Positions 1 through 8,302 of a DNA stretch of 64,000 nt are shown one piece after another. How positions within the stretch are numbered: position 1 is the first letter of the stretch; each line of letters starts with the position of its first letter. The notes beneath the pieces were generated by a model. It searched no databases. It saw only the letters and a list, made by a program, of their open reading frames with translations, and was not told where the DNA came from. The stretch is from Gordonia polyisoprenivorans NBRC 16320 = JCM 10675 (GTDB lineage: Bacteria > Actinomycetota > Actinomycetes > Mycobacteriales > Mycobacteriaceae): contig NZ_BAEI01000092.1 in NCBI RefSeq assembly GCF_000241325.1, forward strand, positions 62,001-126,000. The letters run 5' to 3'. The position numbers and the translations under genes were made by a program.

Positions 1-81
1 CTGGCTGCGCGTTTCCTGGCTCGGCGGGGGTTTCTCCCCGAGGCTAAACGTCTCGGAGCACTGGCCGGTCTGCAGACCTGA
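1..81 (+). CDS. 3' end of an unidentified protein (partial)
   Basis: Reading from the first base, 26 codons are open and end in TGA at 79-81. The tail is rich in Leu, Ala and Arg (it includes FLARRGFLPEAKRLGAL), as in an amphipathic C-terminal helix. The gene begins outside the window, so no domain or function can be assigned. The 160 bases that follow, up to the converging hydrolase gene, show no convincing ORF or hairpin. Confidence 0.4.
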   Translation: MAARFLARRGFLPEAKRLGALAGLQT

Positions 82-244
82 GGCCGGCGTCCCCGTGCCC
101 GGTGGACGAGGTTTGCACCCGGGAGCCGTAAACAACCGCCGGCGATGCTGATCCCAGCCGGCCAGCACAACGCAACCACGCGCCAGAACCAGCCACGAAT
201 GTTCGAGCAGTCTCCCTGTAACTGTTCCGAACCGGAGGCCTCTT

Positions 245-904
245 TCAGAACTCGGCCGCGGATTCCTGGTCGAGTACGGCGAATTCGGTTGCCGCGTCCT
301 TCATCTCGCTCAATCGTGAGTAGTGGATGCCGGTCCCCGCGTCGGACAGGATGGCCTGGTGGATGGGCACCGCGACGCGTGGCGCCATGGCACGCAGGTA
401 ATCCACGGACTCACTGAGTTTCATCCAGGGCGCCGCCGACGGCAGCGCGAGGACGTCGACCTTCTCGAACGGGATGTAGAACGAGTCGCCCGGGTGCATG
501 AACCGCCCGGCGCCCTGCGACGAGTCGAGGACGTAGGCGACGTTGTCGACGACCGGGATCTCCGGATGGATGACCGCATGCCGGCCGCCGGTCATCCGGG
601 CGGTGACCGCGCCGATGTCCACCTGCTGCCCGGGGTGCGCCGGGGTCCACTCTCCCGCCGAGTCGGCGTCATTGAGTTGCCGGGCCGTCTGCGGATCGGC
701 GTATCGGAGGGCGTGTGGATTGGCCGCGATGAGATCCGGCAGCCGCGCAGGGTCACAGTGATCGGGATGTTGGTGGGTGATCAGGATCGCGTCGAGTCCG
801 GTGATGCCCTCGAAACCGTGGGAGAAGTTTCCCGGATCGAACAGGATCTTCGCCCCATCGAGTTCGACCAGCAGACACGAATGACCGAAGTGCGTGAGTT
901 GCAT
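245..904 (-). CDS. MBL-fold metal-dependent hydrolase
   Basis: A 219-residue protein of the metallo-beta-lactamase fold, UPF0173/UlaG-like group. Residues 1-10 (MQLTHFGHSC) form the typical first strand of these small hydrolases. The metal motif THQHPDH lies at residues 43-49, giving His44, His46, Asp48 and His49 for two metal ions. FDPG at 22-25 and the later His-containing strands PIHQ and GGRH complete the usual pattern. No signal peptide is present, so it should be cytosolic. The substrate cannot be told from sequence; relatives include phosphodiesterases and lactonases. It is transcribed away from the fadE24 promoter, with which it shares the 905-1112 intergenic region. Confidence 0.85.
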   Translation of the reverse strand: MQLTHFGHSCLLVELDGAKILFDPGNFSHGFEGITGLDAILITHQHPDHCDPARLPDLIAANPHALRYADPQTARQLNDADSAGEWTPAHPGQQVDIGAVTARMTGGRHAVIHPEIPVVDNVAYVLDSSQGAGRFMHPGDSFYIPFEKVDVLALPSAAPWMKLSESVDYLRAMAPRVAVPIHQAILSDAGTGIHYSRLSEMKDAATEFAVLDQESAAEF

Positions 905-1019
905 GCCTCCACTGTGCTCCCGGCGGCCTCATGTGTCAGCGAACCGCTTCATAACCCCTGTTCGCCCCGGCACGCGCGGCCGGCGAACGAGTCCCGGCGT
1001 ACAAACACGTGACTTTCTT

Positions 1020-1058
1020 CTTACCCATGAGTAAGATCGATTCTTACCGCCGGGTAAG
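1020..1058 (+). promoter_or_regulatory. Twin palindromic operators upstream of fadE24
   Basis: Two 16-bp inverted repeats of the same design lie 23 bp apart, centre to centre. CTTACCCATGAGTAAG is at 1020-1035 and CTTACCGCCGGGTAAG at 1043-1058; both have TTAC...GTAA arms. They sit 55-95 bases before the fadE24 start, in the region shared with the divergent hydrolase gene. Spacing near two helical turns and symmetric arms are typical of cooperative TetR-type repressor binding. The regulator is not encoded next to the site. Confidence 0.65.
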
Positions 1059-1112
1059 GTATCCCGGAGCCGTAACGCCCCACCCAGTCAACCACTGCGA
1101 GAAATGGTGAAC

Positions 1113-2483
1113 ATGTCTACTCACACCGAACCCCGCGACACCTCCGCCGTCGGGAAGACCCGTCATCCCCGCAACTTCATCGGTACCGCGATGCGCGTGC
1201 TGACCACGGTCACGGGCTCGGAGTTCGCCGAGAAGTACCAGATCCGTGAACCCATCAACCGGATTGCGTACCAGGCGACCAAGACCGGGTTCCAGACCCT
1301 CGGCGCCGCCAACCGCGCCTTCTCGAAGGTGCAGGGTGGGTCGGGTCCGGCCAAACGGCTGACGACCACGCCCAAGGGCTACTTCAATCTCACGCCCGAC
1401 GACGAACAGCAGATGATCGCCGAGACGGTCAAGGAGTTCGCCACCGAGATCCTGCGTCCGGCCGCCTACGACGCCGACGCCGCGGCCACCGCGCCGGAGG
1501 AGATCGTCAAGCGCTCCGCGGAACTCGGCATCACCATGATCAACGTTCCCGAGGAACTCGACGGCGCGGCCACCGAACGCGGGGTCGTGACCAACGCGTT
1601 GGTCGCCGAGGCGATGGCCTACGGCGACATGGGTCTCGCGCTGCCGCTGCTCGCCCCGAGCGGTGTGGCCACCACGCTGACCAACTTCGGCAGCGACGGC
1701 CAGCAGAAGACCTACCTGCCCGACTTCGCCGGTGAGAACGTCCCGCAGTCCGCGGTCGTGATCGCCGAACCGCGCCCGCTGTTCGACGCATCCTCGTTGC
1801 AGACCAAGGCAACCCGCGTACCCAGCGGCTACCGGCTCAACGGCGTGAAGTCGTTCGTACCGGCCGCGGGGTCGTCCGAACTGTTCATCGTCGGCGCGCA
1901 ACTCGACGGCCGGCCCGCACTGTTCATCGTCGAATCCGATTCCAAGGGCCTGATCGTCGAGGCCGACCCCGGCATGGGTGTGCGCGCCGCAGGCATGGGT
2001 CGACTGCTGCTGCAGGACGTCGCCGTGCCGGAGTCGGCGCTGCTCGGCGAAGGTTCACCCGATGCCGCCTTCGCGGCGTATCGCGATGTGGTGCGGTTGT
2101 CGCGTCTGGGCTGGTCGGCGCTGGCCGCCGGAACCGGTCGGGCCGTCCTCGACTACGTCATCCCCTATGTCAACGAGCGTGAGGCGTTCGGCGAGCCGAT
2201 CTCCAACCGCCAGGCGGTGGCCTTCATGGTCGCCACCATCGCCACCGAGCTCGACGGCATCCGTCTGGTCACCCTGCGCGGCGCCTCGCGCGCCGAGCAG
2301 GGCCTGTCGTTCGCCCGCGAGGCCGCCCTGGCCCGCAAGCTCACCATCGACAAGGGCCTGCAGATCGGTCTCGACGGCATCCAGCTACTCGGCGGCCACG
2401 GCTTCACCAAGGAACATCCGGTCGAGCGTTGGTACCGCGACCTGCGTGGCGCGGGTATCGGCGAGGGCATCGTCGTCCTGTAA
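1113..2483 (+). CDS. fadE24: Acyl-CoA dehydrogenase family protein (FadE24-like)
   Basis: A 456-residue flavoprotein of the acyl-CoA dehydrogenase superfamily, which introduces the alpha-beta double bond into acyl-CoA thioesters. The N-terminal 80 residues are an extension rich in basic residues. The alpha-helical N domain follows, starting near YFNLTPDDEQQMI, then the beta domain and a C-terminal helical bundle containing QLLGGHGFTKEHPVERWYRDLR. The Glu in the final GIGEGI aligns with the catalytic Glu position of the family. It is followed after 27 bases by a second dehydrogenase, the order of Rv3139-Rv3140 (fadE24-fadE23) in M. tuberculosis, where the two probably form one hetero-oligomer. 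The ATG at 1113 (MSTHTEP) is preferred over the ATG at 1104; neither has a strong Shine-Dalgarno. Confidence 0.85.
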   Translation: MSTHTEPRDTSAVGKTRHPRNFIGTAMRVLTTVTGSEFAEKYQIREPINRIAYQATKTGFQTLGAANRAFSKVQGGSGPAKRLTTTPKGYFNLTPDDEQQMIAETVKEFATEILRPAAYDADAAATAPEEIVKRSAELGITMINVPEELDGAATERGVVTNALVAEAMAYGDMGLALPLLAPSGVATTLTNFGSDGQQKTYLPDFAGENVPQSAVVIAEPRPLFDASSLQTKATRVPSGYRLNGVKSFVPAAGSSELFIVGAQLDGRPALFIVESDSKGLIVEADPGMGVRAAGMGRLLLQDVAVPESALLGEGSPDAAFAAYRDVVRLSRLGWSALAAGTGRAVLDYVIPYVNEREAFGEPISNRQAVAFMVATIATELDGIRLVTLRGASRAEQGLSFAREAALARKLTIDKGLQIGLDGIQLLGGHGFTKEHPVERWYRDLRGAGIGEGIVVL

Positions 2484-2510
2484 GGCGACCCGGGAATCGA
2501 GGACACAGTC

Positions 2511-3731
2511 ATGAGCATCAATCTGGAACTGCCGAAGAAGCTCGGCGTCACCATCGATCAGGCCCATCAGGCCGCGGCGGAGATCTTCCGGCCCATCTCA
2601 CGCAAATACGATCTGCGCGAACATGATTACCCGGTCGAGCTCGACACCCTGGCGAGCCTGTACGACGGTCTGGCCGAGACCGGCCAGGCCGGTGCAGGCG
2701 CCGATGCCGGCCGGAGCAAGGACAAGGGCAAGGAGCGTCCCGAGGGCGTCGTGGTCAACGGCGGCAACATGCAGTCGGTGGTCAACGTGATGGAGACCTC
2801 CTGGGGCGACGTCGGCCTCATGTTGTCGATTCCCTATCAGGGACTGGGCAATTCGGCGATCGCCGCGGTCGCGACCGACGAGCAGCTCGAGCGCTTCGGC
2901 AAGGTGTGGGCGGCGATGGCCATCACCGAGCCCAGCTTCGGCTCGGACTCGGCCGCAGTCACCACCACCGCCACCCTCGACGGCGACGAGTACGTCATCA
3001 ACGGCGAGAAGATCTTCGTCACCGCGGGCTCACGCGCGAGCCACATCGTGGTGTGGGCGACCGTCGACAAGAGCCTCGGCCGCGCCGCGATCAAGAGCTT
3101 CGTGGTGCCGCGCGAACATCCCGGTGTCGAGGTGGTCCGGTTGGAGCACAAGCTGGGCATCCGCGTCTCCGACACCGCGGTGATCCGGTTCGAGAACTGC
3201 CGCATCCCCAAGGAGAACCTGCTCGGCAGCCCCGAGGTCGACACCAAGAAGGGCTTCGGCGGGGTCATGCAGACCTTCGACAACACGCGGCCCCTCGTCG
3301 CGGGAATGGCCGTCGGGGTGGCGCGGGCCGCACTCGAAGAGCTGCGTCGCATCCTCGAAGACGCGGGCATCGAGATCGATTACGATCGTCCCGCCGCCGA
3401 TCAGCATGCCGCCGCAGCCGAATTCATCCGAATGGAATCCGATTGGGAGGCAGCGTATCTGCTGACCATGCGGGCGTGCTGGATGGCCGACAACAAGCAG
3501 CCCAACTCGCTGGAGGCCTCGATGGCCAAGGCCAAGGCCGGCCGCACGGGTACCGACGTCACCAACAAGGCCGTCGAATTGGCCGGTACGCCGGGCTATT
3601 CCGAACGCCTGCTGCTCGAGAAGTGGGCCCGCGACTCGAAGATCCTTGACATCTTCGAGGGCACCCAGCAGATCCAGCAACTCATCATCGCCCGCCGGGT
3701 GCTCGGGAAGAGCAGCGCCGAACTGAAATGA
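2511..3731 (+). CDS. fadE23: Acyl-CoA dehydrogenase (FadE23-like)
   Basis: A 406-residue acyl-CoA dehydrogenase. The flavin-binding signature ITEPSFGSDSAA is near residues 138-149, followed by NGEKIFVTAGSRA of the beta domain. The C-terminal DIFEGTQQIQQL carries the catalytic Glu, about residue 383. Unlike the upstream gene it keeps the canonical FEGT motif. An insertion near residues 60-85 is rich in Gly, Lys and Asp, as in the mycobacterial FadE23 group. It is the second gene of the pair and should be co-transcribed under the twin palindromes. The exact acyl chain is unknown. A perfect hairpin closes the unit at 3775-3807. Confidence 0.88.
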   Translation: MSINLELPKKLGVTIDQAHQAAAEIFRPISRKYDLREHDYPVELDTLASLYDGLAETGQAGAGADAGRSKDKGKERPEGVVVNGGNMQSVVNVMETSWGDVGLMLSIPYQGLGNSAIAAVATDEQLERFGKVWAAMAITEPSFGSDSAAVTTTATLDGDEYVINGEKIFVTAGSRASHIVVWATVDKSLGRAAIKSFVVPREHPGVEVVRLEHKLGIRVSDTAVIRFENCRIPKENLLGSPEVDTKKGFGGVMQTFDNTRPLVAGMAVGVARAALEELRRILEDAGIEIDYDRPAADQHAAAAEFIRMESDWEAAYLLTMRACWMADNKQPNSLEASMAKAKAGRTGTDVTNKAVELAGTPGYSERLLLEKWARDSKILDIFEGTQQIQQLIIARRVLGKSSAELK

Positions 3732-3774
3732 GTCGCACCGGCCGATGACCCCCACGGCCGGCATTGAAGACGAG

Positions 3775-3807
3775 ATCGCCCCGCGGACACCACGTCCGCG
3801 GGGCGAT
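3775..3807. terminator. Perfect hairpin between convergent fadE23 and MFS genes
   Basis: ATCGCCCCGCGGAC at 3775-3788 pairs perfectly with GTCCGCGGGGCGAT at 3794-3807, leaving a 5-base loop. The 14-bp GC-rich stem lies 44 bases past the fadE23 stop and 61 bases past the 3' end of the converging transporter, so it can serve both strands. No U-tract follows on either side, as is common in high-GC actinobacteria. Confidence 0.7.
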
Positions 3808-3868
3808 TCCCGTCGGTGCGGATGTGTCGGTGTCCGTCGCGGTGTCGGTCGGGAGGGCGCGACCCGCC

Positions 3869-5176
3869 TCATGCCTCCGGCAGCGGCCGCCCGGATTGCT
3901 CCGACCACACCACCGGATCCTCGCGCAGCAGATGCGCCCGACCCTTGCGACGGTATCGCCAGATCTGCAGGGCGCCGACGCCCCACAGCAGGTACTGCGC
4001 CGACATCGCCGCGGTGAACGCCTCGGGCGGATAGCCGGACGCGCCGTCGGGGGTGCGCCAGTCGAGGATGATGCCGATCATCGCCATCAGCAGCAGGCTC
4101 GCGAAGAAGCCGCCCTGGTTGATGATCCCGGTCGCGCTGCCGACGCGTGAGACGGGATTGGAGGTGCGGCCGAGATCGAAGCCGATCATCGACGCCGGAC
4201 CACCCATGCCGCACACGATGACCAGAAGCATCAGCAGCCAGAACGGCGCAGAACCGGGCCAGGCGAGCACAATCGTCCACATGCCGGCGATGGCGCCGAC
4301 GACGCTCAGCACCAGGGTCGACCGGTGCCAGGGATGCCGCGTGATCAGCGCGGCGAAGATCGGTCCGAAGCCGATGATCGAGCACACCATGATCGTCAGC
4401 AGGGTGCCTGCCGCGCCCGCGCCCTGCCCCTCGCCCTCGACGAAAAACGGGAATCCCCACAGCAATCCGAGGACGGTGGCACTGAACTGGGTGGAGAAAT
4501 GCATCCAGAATCCCAGCCGAGTACCTGGATGACCCCAGGCCGCGGCGAGAGTGGCACGGATACCGGCGAACCCGAGCAATGGCCCGGAGGTGGTGCGCGC
4601 CTGCGGGGAGTCGCGCACCACGATCGCCGCGATCACCAGCAGCACCGCACCGCAGGCGGCGGTCACCAAGTAGGCGTGCGTCCACCCGAGATTCGACAGC
4701 GCCCAGGTCATCGGGACCGCGGCCGCCACCGCGCCGAGTTGGCCGAGTACTCCGGTCAACTGCGTCATCAGCGGGATGCGCCGCACCGGGAACCACGAGG
4801 TGACCAACCTCAGCACGCACACGAAGGTCATGGCGTCGCCGACCCCGACGAAGAACCGTGAGCCGAGCGCCCACACGTAGGTGTCGGCGAAGGCGAAACT
4901 CAGTTGCGCCAGCGTCAGGATCAAGGTGCCGGTGAGCAGCACTCGGCGCGGGCCGAACCGGTCGACGAGGAGCCCGACCGGGATCTGCATCAGCGCGTAC
5001 ACCAGCAACTGCAACACCACGAACGTCGACAACGCCGACGCCGAGATGTGAAATCGGTCGGCGGCGAGCAGACCGGCGACCGCCATCGACGATCGATGCA
5101 AAACGGCGATGAAGTAGACGGTCACCGCGACCGTCCACACCACCATCGGGTGCCCGACACGGGCGGGTGCGCTCAC
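3869..5176 (-). CDS. MFS transporter
   Basis: A 435-residue major facilitator protein with about twelve hydrophobic segments. The MFS loop motif between helices 2 and 3 appears as GLLVDRFGPRRVLL. The start is the GTG at 5176 because AGGAGG lies 8 bases upstream; longer readings would run back into the aldehyde dehydrogenase gene. It is the last gene of the homoprotocatechuate operon, 107 bases after the aldehyde dehydrogenase, which suggests uptake of an aromatic acid such as hydroxyphenylacetate or export of an intermediate. The family alone does not fix the substrate. A second, unrelated MFS gene sits on the divergent transcript at 13568. Confidence 0.85.
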   Translation of the reverse strand: MSAPARVGHPMVVWTVAVTVYFIAVLHRSSMAVAGLLAADRFHISASALSTFVVLQLLVYALMQIPVGLLVDRFGPRRVLLTGTLILTLAQLSFAFADTYVWALGSRFFVGVGDAMTFVCVLRLVTSWFPVRRIPLMTQLTGVLGQLGAVAAAVPMTWALSNLGWTHAYLVTAACGAVLLVIAAIVVRDSPQARTTSGPLLGFAGIRATLAAAWGHPGTRLGFWMHFSTQFSATVLGLLWGFPFFVEGEGQGAGAAGTLLTIMVCSIIGFGPIFAALITRHPWHRSTLVLSVVGAIAGMWTIVLAWPGSAPFWLLMLLVIVCGMGGPASMIGFDLGRTSNPVSRVGSATGIINQGGFFASLLLMAMIGIILDWRTPDGASGYPPEAFTAAMSAQYLLWGVGALQIWRYRRKGRAHLLREDPVVWSEQSGRPLPEA

Positions 5177-5283
5177 CGGACCGACCTCCTCTTGCTCGAC
5201 ACACCATGGTGCGTCATCGGTACCGGTGAGCGCCGAGCGGGTGGACACCTCGAAGGCGTTGTCCGGTGTGTGGCGCGGAACGC

Positions 5284-6690
5284 TCAGCCGTTGATCACCT
5301 GCGGCACCGAGACACCCTTGAGACCCTCGACGCCGAACTCCAATCCGTACCCGGACTTCTTGACACCGCCGAACGGGATCATCGGGTGCACGCCGCCGTG
5401 CCCGTTGATCCACACGGTGCCGGCCTCCAGACGACCCGCGATCGCTCGCGCGGCATCGGCATCACCACTCCACACCGAGGCGCCGAGCCCGACATCGAGG
5501 CCGTTGGCCAGTGCGACGACCTCGTCGACGTCGGTGTAGCGGATGATCGGCAGCGCCGGACCGAACTGCTCCTCGGTCACCAGCGGATTGTCGTTGTCGA
5601 TGTCGGCGACCAGGGTCAGCGGGTAGAAGTGGCCGGGGGCGTCGGTGTCGGGGTCACCGCCGGTGAGCACCTTGGCGCCGGACTCCTTGGCTGCCTCGAC
5701 GAGCCGGGCGACGATGTCGAACTGCGCGCGGTTCTGCAGCGGACCCAGCACGTTGTTCTCGTCGAGGCCGCGGCCCATCGGCATCTGCCCGGCGACCTCG
5801 ACGAGCGCGGCACACACGTCGTCGTAGACATCGGCGTGCACGTAGAGCCGCTTGAGTGCCGCGCACGTCTGGCCGGTGTTGATGAAACATCCCCAGAACA
5901 GGTCCTGGGCAATGGCTTTCGCGTCGACGTCGGGCAGCACGATACCGGCGTCGTTGCCGCCGAGTTCGAGGGTGAGGCGTTTGACGGTGTCGGCCGAACT
6001 CTTGATGATCGCCTGACCGGTACGAGTCGAACCGGTGAACATCACCTTGTCGATGTCGGGATGAGACGACAGCCTGGCCCCGACCTCACCCTCGCCGGCG
6101 ACCGGGATGAGCACGTCGGCGGGCAGGACGCCGTTGAGGACCTCGATCAGGGCGAGCACCGACAGCGGCGTGTACTCCGAGGGTTTGACGACGGCGGTGT
6201 TGCCCATCCGCAGGGCCGGGGCGACCTGCCAGATGGTGATCATCATCGGCCAGTTCCACGGGCCGATCGCACCGACGACTCCCACCGGGCGGTAACGCAA
6301 TTCGGCGTGAGTCTCCTCGTCGTCGACGACCGTCTCGCCCGGCAGTGCGGTGGCCGCGGTGGCCCGCAGCCACGCCGAGCAGGCACCGACCTCGAAGCGC
6401 GCGTTGGGACCGTTCAGCGGTTTGCCCTGCTCGCGCGAGAGGAGTTCGGCGAGGGGCTCGGCGGCCTCCTCGATGGCGTCGGCAGCCTTGAGCAGCAACG
6501 CCTTCCGGTCGTCGTCCGAGCGCGCCGCCCATGCCGGTTGTGCGGCCCGGGCACGGGTCACGGCGGCATCGAGATCGGCGACGGAACCGAAGGCGACCGT
6601 GCCGACGACCTCACCGGTCGCGGGATCGAGGATCTCGCGTCCGGCAGGGTCGGTGACGGAGTGCAGCAAGCTGTCATAGGTGGTGCTCAT
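5284..6690 (-). CDS. NAD(P)-dependent aldehyde dehydrogenase (probable succinic semialdehyde dehydrogenase)
   Basis: A 468-residue aldehyde dehydrogenase. Visible catalytic features are GPWNWP (Asn146), LELGG (general base Glu242) and NTGQTC (nucleophile Cys276). It follows the HpaI-type aldolase by 41 bases. That aldolase releases pyruvate and succinic semialdehyde, so oxidation of succinic semialdehyde to succinate is the natural role and would carry the carbon into the TCA cycle. An alternative is 4-hydroxyphenylacetaldehyde dehydrogenase serving the tyramine oxidase operon, since no other non-HpaE aldehyde dehydrogenase is in the window. The ATG at 6690 has GGAAAGAG about 7 bases upstream. 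Confidence 0.85.
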   Translation of the reverse strand: MSTTYDSLLHSVTDPAGREILDPATGEVVGTVAFGSVADLDAAVTRARAAQPAWAARSDDDRKALLLKAADAIEEAAEPLAELLSREQGKPLNGPNARFEVGACSAWLRATAATALPGETVVDDEETHAELRYRPVGVVGAIGPWNWPMMITIWQVAPALRMGNTAVVKPSEYTPLSVLALIEVLNGVLPADVLIPVAGEGEVGARLSSHPDIDKVMFTGSTRTGQAIIKSSADTVKRLTLELGGNDAGIVLPDVDAKAIAQDLFWGCFINTGQTCAALKRLYVHADVYDDVCAALVEVAGQMPMGRGLDENNVLGPLQNRAQFDIVARLVEAAKESGAKVLTGGDPDTDAPGHFYPLTLVADIDNDNPLVTEEQFGPALPIIRYTDVDEVVALANGLDVGLGASVWSGDADAARAIAGRLEAGTVWINGHGGVHPMIPFGGVKKSGYGLEFGVEGLKGVSVPQVING

Positions 6691-6731
6691 GATGATTCTC
6701 TTTCCTGATCGAATCAAAAACTGTCTGGGGA

Positions 6732-7532
6732 TCAATAACTGACGGGGTGCGGTTCGTCGGCACCGATGAAGTCGGCGGCCAACGCCTCCGACCCGCGGGC
6801 CAGCAGCGCGGCGTCGGCGCCGACGAGCACGAACGTCGCGCCCGCAGCGACGTAGTCGCGGGCCTGGTCGGCGACGAAGGCGTTGACACCGAACGGTTTT
6901 CCGGCGGCACGCACTCCGTCGAACGCCGTGTGCACAGCGGCGACGACATCGGGATGGGTTTGCGCGCCGAGCAGACCCATCGACGCCGCGAGATCGCTCG
7001 GACCGACGAACACACCGTCGATACCCGGTGTCTCGGCGATCGCTCGGGCGTGCTCGACGGCCTCGATGCTCTCGATCTGCACGAACACCGACACGTGATC
7101 GGCGCCGTCGGCGAGGTAGTCGGGCACCCGATTCCACCGGGCCGACCGTGCCAGGGCACTGCCGACACCGCGCCGACCGACGGGCGGATACTGTGCGGCG
7201 GCGGCGATCTGTCGAGCCTGCTCGGCGTCGGAGACCATCGGTACGAGGATGTTCTGCGCACCGAGATCGAGAACCTGTTTGATGACGACGGCGTCGCCCA
7301 CTGGTACCCGCACCATCGTTGTACACCGATATCCCGACACCGCATACAGCTGTGCGAGAACCGATTCGAGGCCGTTGGGTGCGTGTTCCATGTCGATCAG
7401 CAGCCAGTCGAGGCCGGAACCGGCCATGATCTCGGCGGCCACCGGTGAGCCGATGGTGATCCAGCCGCCATAGAGCGCGCGATCGGCGGCGTCGAGCGCC
7501 TCGCGCATGGTCGGCCTCAGCTGAATCGGCAT
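6732..7532 (-). CDS. hpaI: 4-hydroxy-2-oxoheptane-1,7-dioate aldolase (HpaI)
   Basis: A 266-residue class II pyruvate aldolase of the HpcH/HpaI family. WLLIDMEHAPNG near residues 42-53 is the signature with the catalytic His. MVRVPVGD carries the substrate-binding Arg, QIES and GPSDLA the metal and phosphate-loop residues. It cleaves 4-hydroxy-2-oxoheptanedioate to pyruvate and succinic semialdehyde, the last ring-fission step of homoprotocatechuate breakdown. The ATG at 7532 overlaps the end of the upstream hydratase gene by 16 bases and has GGGGA upstream; the ATG at 7508, just beyond that stop codon, is also possible. Confidence 0.88.
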   Translation of the reverse strand: MPIQLRPTMREALDAADRALYGGWITIGSPVAAEIMAGSGLDWLLIDMEHAPNGLESVLAQLYAVSGYRCTTMVRVPVGDAVVIKQVLDLGAQNILVPMVSDAEQARQIAAAAQYPPVGRRGVGSALARSARWNRVPDYLADGADHVSVFVQIESIEAVEHARAIAETPGIDGVFVGPSDLAASMGLLGAQTHPDVVAAVHTAFDGVRAAGKPFGVNAFVADQARDYVAAGATFVLVGADAALLARGSEALAADFIGADEPHPVSY

Positions 7533-8302
7533 GTCACCGTCCCCATCCGGCCGTAGTCGGCGAGCACCGTGTCGCCGGCATGCACCCACATCGGACGGGT
7601 GAACGAGCCGGCGAGCACGATCTCCCCCGCCTCCAGCCGATCCCCATGTGCGGCAAGCTTGTCGGCGAGCCACGCCACGCCGGTGGCCGGGTGGTTGAGC
7701 ACGGCGGCGGCCACACCGGACTCCTCGATGGTCTCGTTGCGATACAGCAGCGCCGACACCCACCGCAGGTCGATCTCGTTCGGCTTGATGGGGTTTCCGC
7801 CGTAGACCATGCCGCCCATGGCGGCGTTGTCGCTGATGGTGTCGACGATGGTGCGACCCGCCATCTCGATGCGGGAGCTGAGGATCTCCAATGCCGGCAC
7901 CACGTATTCGGTGGCCCGAAGCACGTCGAAGATCGTCGCGTTCGAGCCGTCGAGCGCCGACCCGAGCACGAATGCCAACTCCACCTCGATACGGACGTTG
8001 GAGAACCGGCCGTGATCGATCACCGAGCCGTTCTCGAACACCATGTCGTCGAAGATCGCGCCGTAGTCGGGTTCGGTGATACCGGTGGCGACCTGCATCA
8101 CCTTGCTCGTCAGGCCGATCTTGCGTCCCACTGGACGACGCCCGGCGGCGATCCCGCGCCGGCGCCACTCGTTCTGCACCGCATAGGAATCCTCGACGGT
8201 CATCTCCGGGTGGCGTGCGGTCAGCAATGGGATCGTCGTCCGATCCCGTTCTGCGGCAGCGAGTTCGTCGGCGATCTCGGTGATCGTCTGGGCGGACAGC
8301 AT
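7517..8302 (-). CDS. hpaH: 2-oxo-hepta-3-ene-1,7-dioate hydratase (HpaH/HpcG)
   Basis: A 261-residue hydratase related to MhpD and FAH-fold enzymes. The three acidic metal ligands known from HpcG fall at the same numbers here: Glu106 and Glu108 in IEVELAFVLG and Glu139 in PALEIL. It adds water to 2-oxohept-3-enedioate to give the substrate of the adjacent aldolase. Its ATG shares one base with the stop codon of hpaD (TGATG), so the two are translationally coupled, and its own 3' end overlaps the aldolase start. Confidence 0.88.
   Translation of the reverse strand: MLSAQTITEIADELAAAERDRTTIPLLTARHPEMTVEDSYAVQNEWRRRGIAAGRRPVGRKIGLTSKVMQVATGITEPDYGAIFDDMVFENGSVIDHGRFSNVRIEVELAFVLGSALDGSNATIFDVLRATEYVVPALEILSSRIEMAGRTIVDTISDNAAMGGMVYGGNPIKPNEIDLRWVSALLYRNETIEESGVAAAVLNHPATGVAWLADKLAAHGDRLEAGEIVLAGSFTRPMWVHAGDTVLADYGRMGTVTCRFS

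Noticed and set aside
3030..5207. A 725-codon minus-strand open frame over fadE23 and the MFS gene
   Set aside because: It crosses two recognised genes and a terminator hairpin. Its composition is Arg/Gly/Asp-rich with no domain.
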